NCBI GenBank assembly: GCA_039619475.1
Contig: CM077115.1
Location: 516,418,815 to 516,482,814 of the forward strand
DNA from: Icerya purchasi
Taxonomy: Eukaryota > Arthropoda > Insecta > Hemiptera > Monophlebidae
Length of the DNA stretch: 64,000 nucleotides
Direction of reading: 5' to 3'
In this document: one piece after another, positions 1 to 10,400 of the stretch
Layout of the letters: the number at the start of each line of letters is the position of its first letter
Numbering within the stretch: position 1 is the stretch's first letter
Program-made: the position numbers and the translations under genes
The notes under the pieces: model-generated
Told to the model about the DNA's origin: nothing
Database searches by the model: none
What the model saw: only the letters and a program-made list of their open reading frames with translations

Positions 1-235
1 GCACAACCAAATGTTTAAACTTTAAAAATTCCTTATTGAAAAACACTGTATCTCAGTATGTTGCATGAGGAGGTTACATTATATATAGAGTGTTATAACT
101 GGTGAAGGACACCAATCCGAGGCTCCACTCTTGTTAATCATCCAGTGAAATTGGAGGAAATATTGCAGTACTCAGCTTGGTTGACCGGCCGCTCAATTAA
201 AATAAATACAATACGATAGTAACCATATATGTATA

Positions 236-472
236 CAGGGTGCGGCAACATAACTCCCTTTTTTAAAATGCGCCACTTTTTTTCTACTAAATTTTGTTAA
301 AGAGAAATATTAACAGAAAATCGAAATAACATACTCTAGATCCCACATTGGGGCAATATGTATGCTTCTTCCTTTGCAGTTTTATTTCGATTTTCTGTTA
401 TTATTTCTTTAAAAAGTTTAGTGGAAAAAAAGTGGCGAACTTTAAAGAAGGAAGTTATGCTGCCGCACCCTG
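236..472. mobile_element. Foldback MITE with TA-type flanks
   Basis: The two ends are inverted copies: the left starts CAGGGTGCGGCAACATAACT and the right ends with its complement, AGTTATGCTGCCGCACCCTG. The match continues inward for about 90 bp, leaving a middle of roughly 50 bp. TATA lies on both sides, consistent with a TA or TATA target duplication. There is no transposase, so this is a non-autonomous element. The TA flanks suggest a Tc1/mariner-type mobiliser, but the family is not established. Confidence 0.75.
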
Positions 473-504
473 TATATACATATATACATATATACATATA
501 CATA

Positions 505-572
<68 letters not shown>
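473..572. repeat. (TA)n microsatellite
   Basis: About 100 bp of TATATA/TACATA runs start directly at the edge of the foldback element on the left. Apparent open frames here, rich in Ile and Tyr, are products of the repeat. Confidence 0.9.
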
Positions 573-575
<3 letters not shown>

Positions 576-910
576 CAGCCATTTTGGCCTCGCAAGGGGC
601 TGTGCCCCTTGATGCCTCTTGCTTTCATTTCTGTCTCTTTCTCTTCTATACTTTGTATAAAATGATCAAAAATTACAACATAATTCTTACTGGCATCAAC
701 ACAAAAAAAAACAAAACCTAATCACAAAAATCCTATCCTAACATTTAGCTTTCATTATATAAAATTAAGATATTGTTTCGTTACATATTTCGTTACATAA
801 AATTGTGACATTTTTTAAATAACAATAACAAACATCCTATAAAATATAACAAACGTTACACAAAATTGGAACATTCTGCGTTACATAAAATTGGGACATT
901 TTTTCGAATA
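573..910. repeat. Dispersed repeat, copy A
   Basis: This stretch shares a long match with 26,972-27,200. Both begin with a 'gccattttggcctcgcaaggg' block, continue through 'cttctatactttgtataaaatgatcaaaa', and contain repeated 'gttacataaaattgggacatt' motifs. No coding potential is seen. Copy B lies directly upstream of a hAT-like transposase remnant, so the repeat may be the end region of that element; this is inference. Confidence 0.65.
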
Positions 911-1074
911 GGGGGTTGCCTAAGAATTACGTTGTAATTAATATATATAATCTACTTGCGTCCTGATAAGCTCCGTGATTTTTTTTTTTTTTTTTTTTTA
1001 TTGGTACGCTAACGAAGAGCAACAGCCCAATTAACCAAGGAATCTAAGTAATAGCTCAAAAGAAGAATAACATA

Positions 1075-2005
1075 TTAGATTTTAATCTGGCGCGAGATTG
1101 AATGAATGAAAGAAGCTAGAACAGGAACAAGTGACAAGGAAAGAAATGAGAGAACATAAGAGTCATTGTATGGAGTAGGAAGACCAAGATCCAAAAGCTG
1201 AGAATAGAAGAGAGAACGTTCTGAAGAGAGTGAGGAACATTCGAAGAAGACGTGATTGATATCACACAGAAAAAAAGAATCTTCTGGGTGAAGAGAATAT
1301 CGCGGGGGGAAGAGACGAGGGAAAAACGAAAAAGTGACGAAGGGAGAAAGGTATGACCGAAACGAAGACGACATATAGCGGTGTTCAGGGGACGACAAAG
1401 GGAAGGAAACATGTCGAACTATCTGGTCAAAGAAGGTAAGGACTGAACGGAAAGATAAAAGGAATTCGTATTTGAGATAAGAGAAAAATAAATATCATTC
1501 CATAATGTAATATGGAACTGTTTGGAAATATAATTAATATTGTGAGCAGAAAATTTATGAAGAGGATGTCCGTTGGAAGCTTCTGAGTGAGCCAAGGAAT
1601 CAGCCACCTCATTACCCTCAATTCCAGCATGACTAAAAATCCACAATAAATCAATTCGGATCGAACGGAACAGGAATAATTCGTAAATTAGATATTGTAA
1701 ATAAGGAGAATGAAAGGTTCAAAAGATGGCAACGGTAAGGGAGAAGAAACCGCCTGCAAGACACTTTCAGAGTCAGCTATTAAAAGAAATTTATCCGAGA
1801 GGAGGATAGTAGAGGAAGAAATAAAAAGAATTGCATGAAGTATGGCAGCAGATTCAGCAGTAAATATGGAGCAGCAGGAAGGAAGTTTAAAGGATTCAGA
1901 GTAGTTGTGAGAAGGAAAAACAAAGGCGGCACCAACCCCATCAGCTCTCTTAGACCCATCAGTAAAAATAACGGAATGATTGGGATACAAAGAGCCTAAA
2001 ACCAT
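1075..2005 (-). pseudogene. LINE RNase H domain and C-terminal tail
   Basis: The first part reads FTDGSKRADGVGAAFVF, which carries the first catalytic Asp of RNase HI, followed by an FTAES segment with the second acidic residue and an LLIADSESVLQAV segment. After a frameshift at about 1,690 the frame at 1,419-1,646 contains HAGIEGNEVADSLAH, with the final His and Asp motif. A second shift leads to 1,075-1,398, where CDINHVFFECSSL resembles the short Cys/His tail that follows RNase H in these LINEs. A related copy of the same tail is at 11,512-12,348. Broken and not expected to be functional. Confidence 0.8.
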
Positions 2006-2022
2006 GTAAAATTCAGATCTAA

Positions 2023-3702
2023 CTATAGAGTAGAAAGGAATTTCGCAAAAGTTGACAAATGAAATACGTGAGGAGGATGTAAGAGACTGAAATAATTAAG
2101 AGAAAAGTACGGAGGTTTATCATAGGAGAAAATATAGGGAGAAAAATTGGTAAGACGAAAAGAAATGAAAGATAAAATTGGAATTCTGTTGGGAGTAAAA
2201 CGCCAGTTGTGAAAAATAGAACAATAGGTAGCTATAATCCTAGAGGAAAAAGAGGGAATGCGTTTCATTAGGGAACGATAGCCTAGATAGGATCTGCGGA
2301 TGAACAAAGAGAGTGATTTTGATTCGGAAAGAGTGGCAGGAATTGGAGTAGATTTACGTGCACCCAGACAAAGACGAAGACAGGAATTTAAAATGCGGTC
2401 AAGCTGTAATAGAAGAGACTTAGAAGCGTTGCCGTATATATAGGAACAGTAGTCCAACTTAGAAAGAATGAGAGACTTATACAATAAGGAAAGAATGTAA
2501 GGATCACCACCCCACCTGTACGATGAGTGATTTTAAAAGATTAATCCTTTTAAGACGAGAAGTATACAGGCGACTAATATGCTCCTGAAAGGACAGACGG
2601 CCGTTAAGAAGCACACCCAAATAACAGAAGCTCTCCACAAGAGGGGCAGGATAATCACTTAAGGTTAGATTGATTGAGGAAGAATTACATGAACGTAAAG
2701 TAAAAACCATGGCCGCGGATTTATGAGGAGAGACGAAAAAATGAATATTGAAAAGAGCATTTTCTATAGTGACTAATGACCTATTTAGTTCTAAAACCGC
2801 ATCTGTTATGTTGTGAGAAGAAGAGTAAATAAGGATATCATCAGTATAGAATAGAGACGATGAATTTAAAGGAAAAGAAGCAATATGAGAAGTATAGATG
2901 TTGAAGAGAGTAGGACTAAGACAGGAACCCTGAGGAAAACCACAGAAAACTTTTCTTGAAGTGGAATAACAAAAAGTGGATAGATGTACAAATAATAAGG
3001 GAAACAACATGGACCGAAAGATGCAGTGACAGCATTATATTTCTGAGAGTAGGGAGGTGAACATTGTCAAATGCACCGGAAACATCAATAAAGGCTGCGA
3101 TAGTAAAATTTTTGTTTACATTAGGAATTATAAATGTCAGAAAGGAAAACACTAATGCAATCAGGAGGACCAAGACAGGGACGGAAACCGAACATATTAT
3201 TAGGAATTAAGTTATTGTGTTCGAGAAACCAGACAAGCCGTTTATTTAACATGCTCTCAAAGAGCTTCCTTAAACAGGGCGCAAGTGAGATAGGACGAAA
3301 AGAAGAGGAGTTTTTCTTTGGTATGGGTATAACGATAAAGGCATTCCAAGGAGGAGTAGAACAAGAAAGAAGAAAAGAATTATATATACTAAGAAGAGTC
3401 TCAAGAGATTGAATAAAGAGGTTTTTTATAATGAGAAAAGATATACCATCAATACCGGGGGAGGATTTGGAGGAGGAATTACTTAAAGAAGCACGAAGTT
3501 CATTAAAACTAAAGTTAGAAGATAAAAAGCGAGAAGTAGAATTAATAGGAGGAGGAGATTGAAGCTCTTCGAGGCTGAGGACATAGGAAGGAGCTACGGA
3601 GTCTATGAATGAAATGAGGCTATCTTTCGGGATATTAAGATAAGAAGGTCGTTCCGATAAAGGAGTTCTAAACTCTTTAGCCATTTTCCAAACATGTGTC
3701 AT
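2023..3702 (-). pseudogene. LINE reverse transcriptase domain
   Basis: RT motifs appear in order along the minus strand. FRPISLAPCLRKLFE and FGFRP lie at about 3.2-3.3 kb, AAFIDVSGAFDNV (motif A Asp) at about 3.07 kb, FPQGSCLSPTLFNIY (motif B) at about 2.9 kb and LFYTDDILIYSS (catalytic motif C, YTDD in place of the common YADD) at about 2.84 kb. A thumb-like section, SFCYLGVLLNGRLSFQEHI, lies at about 2.6 kb. The domain is split over frames 3,121-3,702, 2,916-3,173, 2,504-3,010 and 2,023-2,484, so at least three frameshifts have accumulated. Confidence 0.85.
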
Positions 3703-4410
3703 TGGAGTAGAGCGGGAGAAAGAAGAACAGAACTTTATCCAAGCGGCTCTTTTTGAGTGTTTAAGAACGAACCTAGCCTTAGCATTAGCTCTTTTATGTG
3801 CAAGAAAGTTGGGAAAAGAAGGACAGGAGCGAAAAGATCTAAAAGTGGAAATACAGAGATCGAACGCAGACTTTCAGTCATTATTCCACCACAGGGATGA
3901 AGCATATGTAGATCTATTTTTTAATGAAGAATGGTACGGAGGGGCAGATAAAGAAAGAGCAAAGGAAATAGATTGAGTGAATGACTGATATTGGGATATA
4001 GCCTGTCAACTTTAATAAAAGGAACAGATGAATCGACAATATGGCGAAACATTGACCAATCGGTTTTAGAAAGTTATCATCGAGGAGTATGATGGAGTTC
4101 AGGCTGCACAGGAGGAGAAAAGTTGTTAAGGGATATGATTATGGGAAAATGGTCGCTTCCAAACGTGCCATTTAAGATTTTTCGCGAACAGTTAAAACCA
4201 AGATTAGGAGATGTAAAGGTTAAGTCAATTGAACTAAACGTAGTCGGATTCCTAAAAAAGGTAGGAGAATTATCATTCAGCAGAAAAAGATCATTACGGA
4301 GAAAAATGTCTTCAAGAATAACACCGTTACTATTATAATTGGAGCAACCCCCAAAAAGGAGAACGAGCGTTGCAGTCTTCTCCTATAATAAAACGGCCTT
4401 GATAAAAATC
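3703..4410 (-). pseudogene. LINE endonuclease remnant and linker
   Basis: At about 4,340-4,400 the minus strand reads a short segment ending GEDCNARSPFWG. This matches the GDFNAHHPLWG-type motif of AP-like LINE endonucleases, with the catalytic Asp-x-Asn changed to Asp-Cys-Asn. Toward the RT domain, KRAAWIKFCSSF-like and WWNND-like stretches (about 3.7-3.9 kb) fit the usual spacer between endonuclease and RT. The N-terminal half of the endonuclease is missing, consistent with 5' truncation on insertion. Confidence 0.6.
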
Positions 4411-4415
4411 TGAAA

Positions 4416-4535
4416 CAGAGCTCTCCTTTGACCTGATCCCTCCGTTCGATGTATCCTGTCCAGTGCGTTCCGCGCCCTTGCATAGAGTCTAGATTGATAA
4501 CAGCAGTCTCATTACACCTCGACGTGTCCAGTAGA
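4416..4535 (-). pseudogene. Adenain-type cysteine protease fragment (Polinton)
   Basis: The minus strand encodes a piece around GRGTHWTGY, preceded by an INLDS segment. This is the catalytic-His region of the adenovirus-type (C5) proteases found in Polintons, where His in a GTHW motif serves catalysis; such proteases process capsid precursors. Only about 40 residues survive. The downstream Asp/Cys part is missing because LINE sequence starts at about 4,415, so the gene looks interrupted by insertion or deletion. Confidence 0.65.
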
Positions 4536-4722
4536 CTGTCTCTATCAAAGACTACTCAAAAATAGAGCACATACAAACGTCGGGCATACTTTTCAATAGT
4601 GATCGTTTTGTAGGAACTTGGATAATGATGAAAAATTTTTTTTCTGTGTGATCGGAGTGTTACATAAAGCCCTAACGCGCTTCTGCATAAGCGTAGATAG
4701 GCTCCTACACCAATCTGTTTAC

Positions 4723-5420
4723 CTATAGTAGCACCGCTGCCAGAGTGAAAGCTCGTCTGGCCTCATTCATATCCTTAATGGCTTTGGAAATTGTAACCGA
4801 CATACCTCCTAGGGCGGCGGCTAGTATCGGCACTAAGGATAACGCTTTGCCAATCTTGTTAATAAGTATTACTCGCGGAGTACTCGTTTCCTCTATTTTG
4901 ATACCACAACTGAAATGTAGTTTCTTCACCGTTTCTAAGGCTCTTGCAGTTCTTCCGAGAGGATTTTCTCCTTACGCGCAGCTTTTCAGGCTGTAGCTAA
5001 AACGTCGCAAAATAATAATTTTTTAGTCAATATAGTCTTCTTCCTCTGCCCAGTATAACTCAAGATCTTTTTTTTGACTCCTTTACCTTTACTTCTGCAG
5101 TAGCCGTTAGCTGATGTTCTCTTTAACTCCATCATATTTGTGACAGCCTAACTCTCAATCTTTTCACTGAGACTACTATTTGAAGCTGTAACATGTTGCT
5201 AAGCTTTATCTTCTAATACTTTATCAGCATCTGCATGTCTATTATCGTCCTTATATTATAGTATAGGCTATGTCGTGTTTGCGACAGGCCTCATCTTGCG
5301 AGTTTATTCCGCGGTCCCCTCTTTAACCAAATGTCTGAACCACAAAACTGGTATCCACCAGGTAGATGTAGTTCAAATGGTAACTTATCAATTGTTCGAT
5401 TAATGAGCATACCTATGAAG
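4723..5420 (-). pseudogene. PLA2-domain structural protein (Polinton minor capsid-like)
   Basis: The N-terminal part (about 5,240-5,400, minus strand) shows a calcium-loop-like LHLPGGYQFCG segment and, one frame away, EACRKHDIAY, the Cys-x-x-His-Asp core of secreted and parvovirus-type phospholipase A2. A more degraded charged region follows (about 5.04-5.24 kb). A second readable block at 4,723-4,990 contains a hydrophobic Ala/Gly-rich segment (LSLVPILAAALGGMSVTISKAI). PLA2 followed by a hydrophobic segment matches a structural protein known in some Polinton/adintovirus elements, where PLA2 is thought to help membrane escape. Frameshifts and internal stops make it a pseudogene. Confidence 0.6.
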
Positions 5421-5529
5421 CCACCACATGTTTTTTTCTTTTTCTTATTCTCTCTTCATTCTAGCTCTTTCTCTATGTATATACTTTACTCTAGGGGGGA
5501 TTCTCCCTCGATAACATATGTATACATAC

Positions 5530-6245
5530 AAAATGAAGGTTGTACCTCAGTCGGTCGGACTACTGATAGGTAACACTCTCGCAATTATGGGGGATGTGGA
5601 GAACACTGGTGAAGTGAAAGTGTTTAAGCATAGTCTGCTGTTGCCGAATAATATATGTTGTCTACTTGTAGGTTCTAGTGGGTGTGAAAAGACAAATTCT
5701 ATATTTAGTTTATTAATACATCCGAATGGACCATGATATGAAAATGTCTATATGTGTACAACAAGTCTCTGTATTAGCCGAAATATGCTCTATTGGAACA
5801 ACTATTCTGCGGTATCTCTGAAATTGGTTACTTCACATTTAGTGAAGAGAAAGGTGTGCCCCTGCCGGATGACATTAAGCCCAACTCGGTGTTGGTATTT
5901 GATAATGTGGCCCTGAATGATGATCAGGCGTTAATTAAACGCTACTTTTCGATGGGAAGACATAAAAATATCGATTGCTTCTATCTATGCCAGAGATATG
6001 TGAAATTTCCGAAGCACTTAATCAGAGATAGCGCTAACGTCATCCTGCTTTTTGCTCAGGACGACCTCAATATGCGACATGCATATGCAGAGCATATGAA
6101 TGGCGCGTGTTCACCCAAGACTTTTCAAGATATGTGTCGGCTATGTTGGAAAGATTGGTATGGATTCGTAGTGCCGGATAAGGAAAAACATATAAAAAGC
6201 GGTCATTTTCGCTGCGGATTTGACAAATTTCTAGTTCCAGATTAA
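5530..6245 (+). pseudogene. Packaging ATPase (FtsK/A32-like) of a Polinton
   Basis: The N-terminal frame (to 5,736) has a P-loop, LLVGSSGCEKT, in which the usual GKT is changed to EKT. A frameshifted stretch leads into a 150-codon frame (5,793-6,245) with the Walker B strand SVLVFDNV, a sensor-like YLCQRYVKFPKHLI region, NVILLFAQDD and a C-terminal GHFRCGFDKFL. The order matches the A32-type genome-packaging ATPases of Polintons and large DNA viruses. The loss of the Walker A Lys context and two frame changes indicate a dead gene. The opposite orientation to the protease and PLA2 genes is notable. Confidence 0.8.
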
Positions 6246-6251
6246 GTTGTG

Positions 6252-6941
6252 ATGGACCAAATTAATCGTGAAATACAACTCAAGACCGAACTGGAGAGAT
6301 TACGCTCGGATATCTCAAATAAGTATCAGCCCAGTTAAGAATGAACATAAGGCTCTTAGCCAGTCTTCAAGTTTATTGTTGGAACCGATAGTTAAACCCC
6401 TAACAGACATTTGTGAGGTTATACAGCAACAGCAAAAGCCGAATATAAAGCAAGGAAAGGTGGGCTCCCCTAACCAGTCAACCTCTACCTCGAAAGTAAA
6501 GGGACGGTCTGATTGAGACACAGCCGACGCGTCATCGCTCATTGTGAAGCGGGAGCTATTACTATTTTCTCCATCTTCAAACCCCATCTACGAGGTGCAG
6601 ATTGATAAGCATAGTGGCAATGTCAAATTTAGTGATGTGTCCATTTATGCTATTCCTGAGGGGGAAATATTGTTTACTGGTGACGGTCGTGTTGTGAAAT
6701 AATTTCCACTTACACCGGTCTTCATCATTTACTCGCCCAATTGAAAGTTAATAGTGGCATGTACACCTCGGATGATTTGCAAATATATAAACAGCTGTTG
6801 GAGCTTACAAACGTGCGCAAACGTTCTGATAATAGTCTGAAAGGAACCCTACACGATAAGTACCGCAAAATAATTAAACTGCTGTTTCGCGGTGGAAGCG
6901 ATAGTGAAAAGAGAGGTTGCGGTATTAACCGATTACATTAA
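6252..6941 (+). pseudogene. Polinton accessory/structural protein remnant
   Basis: Seven bases after the ATPase stop a frame begins MDQINREIQLKTELERLRSD, a short charged coiled coil. After several stops the last part (6,741-6,941) reads TSDDLQIYKQLLELTNV followed by a DKYRKIIKLLF segment. This arrangement, a coiled coil then a charged helical 'YKxLLxLTNA'-like module ending in a 'K..xIIxxLF' patch, is common in uncharacterised Polinton proteins lying next to the ATPase. I do not know its molecular function. Confidence 0.5.
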
Positions 6942-7149
6942 CAGCACCACGATTGGAGTATTAGGACAATGTTAACAAGCTATTACGCGGAAATTACAAT
7001 TGTTACATGCTAGTAGAAACAGCGGAAACATGGGTGTGGATAACGAACTTTCATTCATTAAGGAAAAATTGACAGAGGGTGAATACTTTCTATCCGCCTT
7101 ATTAGTATGCCAACTACCCAAGTGCCACCATCTGCTGGAAGCTTCCAGC

Positions 7150-8014
7150 GTGATATAGCAAACGAACTACACAGACCGGTGAGAAAGAGATATCATTCGA
7201 GGTGTGCGCAAGTGCTTGGCCTGAATGGCCTCTAGCAGGCTGACCTTATCGATATGAGACAATGTGCACGTTTTAATCGCAGACATAAATTTATTCTGAC
7301 TGTAATAAACGTGTTCAGCGAATATGTATGAATAGTGCCTCTGAAGAATAAAAGCTGCAACCTTGTGGCGGCGGCCCTGCAGAAAATATCCAAGTCTGAA
7401 TTGACGGCTCCGTAACACTTACAGACCAACCAAGATACTGAATTTTATAATCCTCAGGTACAAACCATCTTAAATCGGTTTCGTATTAATTTATATAGCA
7501 CTCATTCACCGCTTAAAGAGAGTCCATTGTAGAGCGGTTTAATAGAACGTTCAAGGGTTAGATGTGGAAAGAGTTTACAACTAATCGAAATAAACGATGG
7601 TTACCGTTATTGGCCGAGCTGACGCGAAAATATAATAGAAAAATACACTGAACGATAGGATTCGCACTTGTAGATGTTACACCTAGTGTGAAGAAGGAGG
7701 TTATATTGAATCTGGCCAAAGTTTGTGCTAAGGCTAATCCACCTACCACTAAACACCCAAGGTTTAATAATATTGTCCACATCAACAAAGTCAAAATTCT
7801 CCTAGAAAAGGGCTATACAGCGAACTGGAGCGGGGAGATATTTACTGTAAATAGTGTGTGTAACACCTTCCCCGTGACATATATATTAACAGATCGCAGC
7901 GGCAAGTCTATAGCTGGCACATTCTACGAGGAGGAATTGCAAAAGACCGCATATCTGGACGTGAACTTGATTGCACATGTTATACAGCGTAACGAATCAA
8001 AGTCCCTCAAGTGA
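7150..8014 (+). pseudogene. Polinton integrase (DDE, c-integrase), degraded
   Basis: The plus strand begins with an ELHRPVRKRY segment, then QADLIDM (first catalytic Asp), FILTVINVFSEY, VPLKNK, and LQTNQDTEFYN, where the second catalytic Asp of the QTDxGxEF motif is replaced by Asn. A VERFNRT segment with the catalytic Glu lies at about 7,530, followed by an RWLPLLAELTRKYNRKIH stretch. A continuous C-terminal frame (7,688-8,014) carries an SH3/chromo-like tail with GYTANWSGEIF and SIAGTFYEEELQ. At least three stops and one or two frameshifts interrupt the domain. The large minus-strand frames over 7,167-7,430 are shadows. Confidence 0.8.
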
Positions 8015-8040
8015 ACTTATACACCTGTACTCCGTATACT

Positions 8041-8419
8041 GTTCACCTAATAGCTCCCATTTTGAAAATGACGTTTCGCCACTTACATGCTTTGCTAACA
8101 AAATTAAATCATAGCAGGAAACTTCTATGCTAGAAAAGCAGGTTGAGACTGTTTTGCGATTAATAAATTAAAAAAGACTTCTGGTCGATCCATCATTTAA
8201 AAAGAATTTGTCTATACTTTCTCCTACCCACTTATATTCCAACCTCGAATCCCACGAGACGCAATGTAATTGACCGTGTATTATGGAAAAAATTTCCATA
8301 TATATATCCACACCCATTTCTCTACAATGTCTAAATTTAAACCATAATCCTATATATTTTGAAATAAACAAATCTTTTAAATTAACCGGAGAAAAATTCA
8401 TTTTTGATTTCAAGTACGC
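8041..8419. other. Unassigned stretch between Polinton and LINE
   Basis: AT-rich sequence with an 81-codon minus-strand frame that resembles nothing I recognise. The Polinton terminus would be expected here, but I could not find an inverted partner for it. Confidence 0.4.
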
Positions 8420-10400
8420 TCACTAGACTCAATATAGAAATTACAAAAACAGTACGTTACGAATTCATGGACGCCCTGCTACTCCTGATCAAATAAACGG
8501 CTTCATAATTTCCCTCGCGGACAGCATTCTAACATCGTCGCAGTGGTATATACCGAAAAAAAACCTCCTATTGTGGTATTTCCCGACCAAATCATTTAAA
8601 AATATTAATTAAATTAAAAAATTATTATCGTTAAGAGCACCGGAAAAAAAACAGAATGGGTATCAAACCGTCTATAATGCTCTCACTTGTCTCGTGAAAT
8701 CCAACTCTTTGAACATTACAACAGCGACTGGAACAATAAACTTAAATCGTTAACTACCAAAAACAACAGTCTCCGGAATTTTCTCTATAAAACTAACTCG
8801 TCCTCAAACAAACATTCCGCCCCTCACTCATAATAATCATACTGCGTATTCCGATGATAAAGATAAAGCAGAGCTTCTTGCTAACTACTATTCTCTTGTC
8901 CATTTTCAAAATTCAACTCTTTCTTCAGCACACCACACGAACAAGGTTGACACATCCGTTCGAAAATACAGTACCACCCACCTCAAAAATTCATCCTACT
9001 TCACCCACTGAAATACATACCCACATTAATAATCTAAGATGTAAAACCTCCAACTTGTACAGATTTAATACACACTATCATAATTAAAAACTTGCCTAAG
9101 AAGGCAGTCTACTTAACGAACATAATGCTATATTACATACTGGCTATTACCCTTCAGTATTGAAAAAGTCCATCATTGTATCTATTCCAAAATCAGGAAA
9201 AGATTCATCCTTTTAATTAGCAATATAAGTAAAATAGCCGGAAAAGTTATCCTACAACGTCTAACATCACACGCCGGTGAACATAATATCCTAAAAGAAA
9301 CACAGTTTGCATTCAGATCGCAACTATCTACTATCACACAGTTAGCTCGTCTTGCTGATCATATAACCAACCAATTTAATCGAAATAAACATACTGGGGT
9401 CAGCTTTTATTAGACATCAAAAAAGCCTTCAATACAACTTACAATTAGAATAATGGCATAGTATACAAAATGTTGCGCTACAACTTCCCCGCATATCTCA
9501 TAATTCTTATAAAATCCTATCTCTCTTCCAGATCTTTCACAGTTAGGCTGGGTGATAATTTACTCCAATCCGAGAGCCCTGACTGCTGCCTTGCCACAGA
9601 GCAGCACCCTCGGGCCCCTTTCTTTACGTCCCATACATCAACAATTTACCACGAATATAAAACATTAACATTTCTCTGTATGCTGATGATACAGCAATAT
9701 TTGTGTCCTCATATAGAATCAGTACCATTAAAAACAGACTAATGAGTGGCTACAATAAAATATATGAATACTATACAAAATGGAAAATTAAAATTAACAC
9801 CCTAAAAATTGAAGCCATATTATTGACAAAGACCACAAGTAACACATTTTGTTAAAATAACTAATACCGAATTAGATTGGAGACCTACAGTAAAATATCT
9901 TAGGCTCATCTTAGACAACCGATTAACATTTAATAATCACATAAACCATATCATTGACAAAGTTCATGCTCATTTATACAAATTATTTCCTATATTTAAC
10001 AAACGATCAAAACATAATATTGAAAACAAATTAATCATATACAGAGCCCTTATTTTACCAATTATCTTTTATGCCTCTGCCCTATTTGGTGCAGCGTAAG
10101 AAAATCGACCGTTCAAAAACTTCAAATTGTACAGAGCAAATGTCTCCGAATTATCCCCAATGGTCCACTACATACTAAAATTTCTGATGCGCACCACATA
10201 TTGAATCACCCATACTTGTCTGAACTTGTCAATAAACAAGCTGCCAAGTTCGACGACAAGTGCCCGACAAATCAATAACCACTTGTACAACAAATTGGGA
10301 ACTACACGCAGCACACCTTACAGTCACGAAATCACTTATCTGTTTAGATGCTCAATTATTATTTGCACTTATAAAATCAATCTTAACTTATACATAAACG
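8420..10400 (+). mobile_element. Degraded Jockey/CR1-like LINE (RT)
   Basis: A plus-strand LINE is read across many stops. Pieces include a DKAELLANYYS segment (about 8.87 kb), SIIVSIPKSGKD (about 9.18 kb, RT motif start), an FPAYLIILIKSYLSSRSFTV segment (9,480-9,550), LYADDTAIF (catalytic YADD, about 9,680), WKIKIN, and VKYLRLILDNRLTFNNHI (about 9,890), then an LPIIFYASALFGAA thumb segment (about 10,060). Only the 90-codon frame 9,470-9,742 is uninterrupted. The RT core Asp pair is still readable, but the element is long dead. The 5' and 3' ends are not clear. Confidence 0.75.

Larger units (their letters stand above)
979..4415 (-). mobile_element. Non-LTR retrotransposon (I-superfamily-like LINE), 5'-truncated
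   Basis: A minus-strand LINE reads from an endonuclease fragment (about 4.34-4.41 kb) through a linker, reverse transcriptase (3.70-2.50 kb) and RNase H (2.0-1.4 kb) to a C-terminal region, ending in a poly(A) tail seen as a T run at 979-999. RNase H after RT is typical of the I superfamily of LINEs. Several frameshifts and stops break the ORF. The 5' end is cut inside the endonuclease and abuts Polinton protease sequence at about 4,415. I could not find a matching target-site duplication, so the 5' boundary is good to about 20 bp only. Confidence 0.85.
4416..8040. mobile_element. Polinton (Maverick) / adintovirus-like remnant
   Basis: Five modules typical of Polintons lie together: an adenain-type protease fragment (-), a PLA2-domain structural protein (-), a packaging ATPase (+), a coiled-coil/accessory protein (+) and a retroviral-type integrase (+). 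Each is recognisable at protein level but broken by stops and frameshifts. Protein-primed DNA polymerase B and the major capsid protein are not seen, nor the long terminal inverted repeats, so this is one end or an internal part of a 15-20 kb element. The left side is cut by a LINE; the right side ends shortly after the integrase, which is usually near an element terminus. Confidence 0.8.

Noticed and set aside
348..665. 105-codon frame rich in Ile and Tyr
   Set aside because: It consists of MITE sequence followed by a TA microsatellite; no conserved protein.
3134..3412. 92-codon plus-strand frame
   Set aside because: It is the antisense shadow of the LINE reverse transcriptase.
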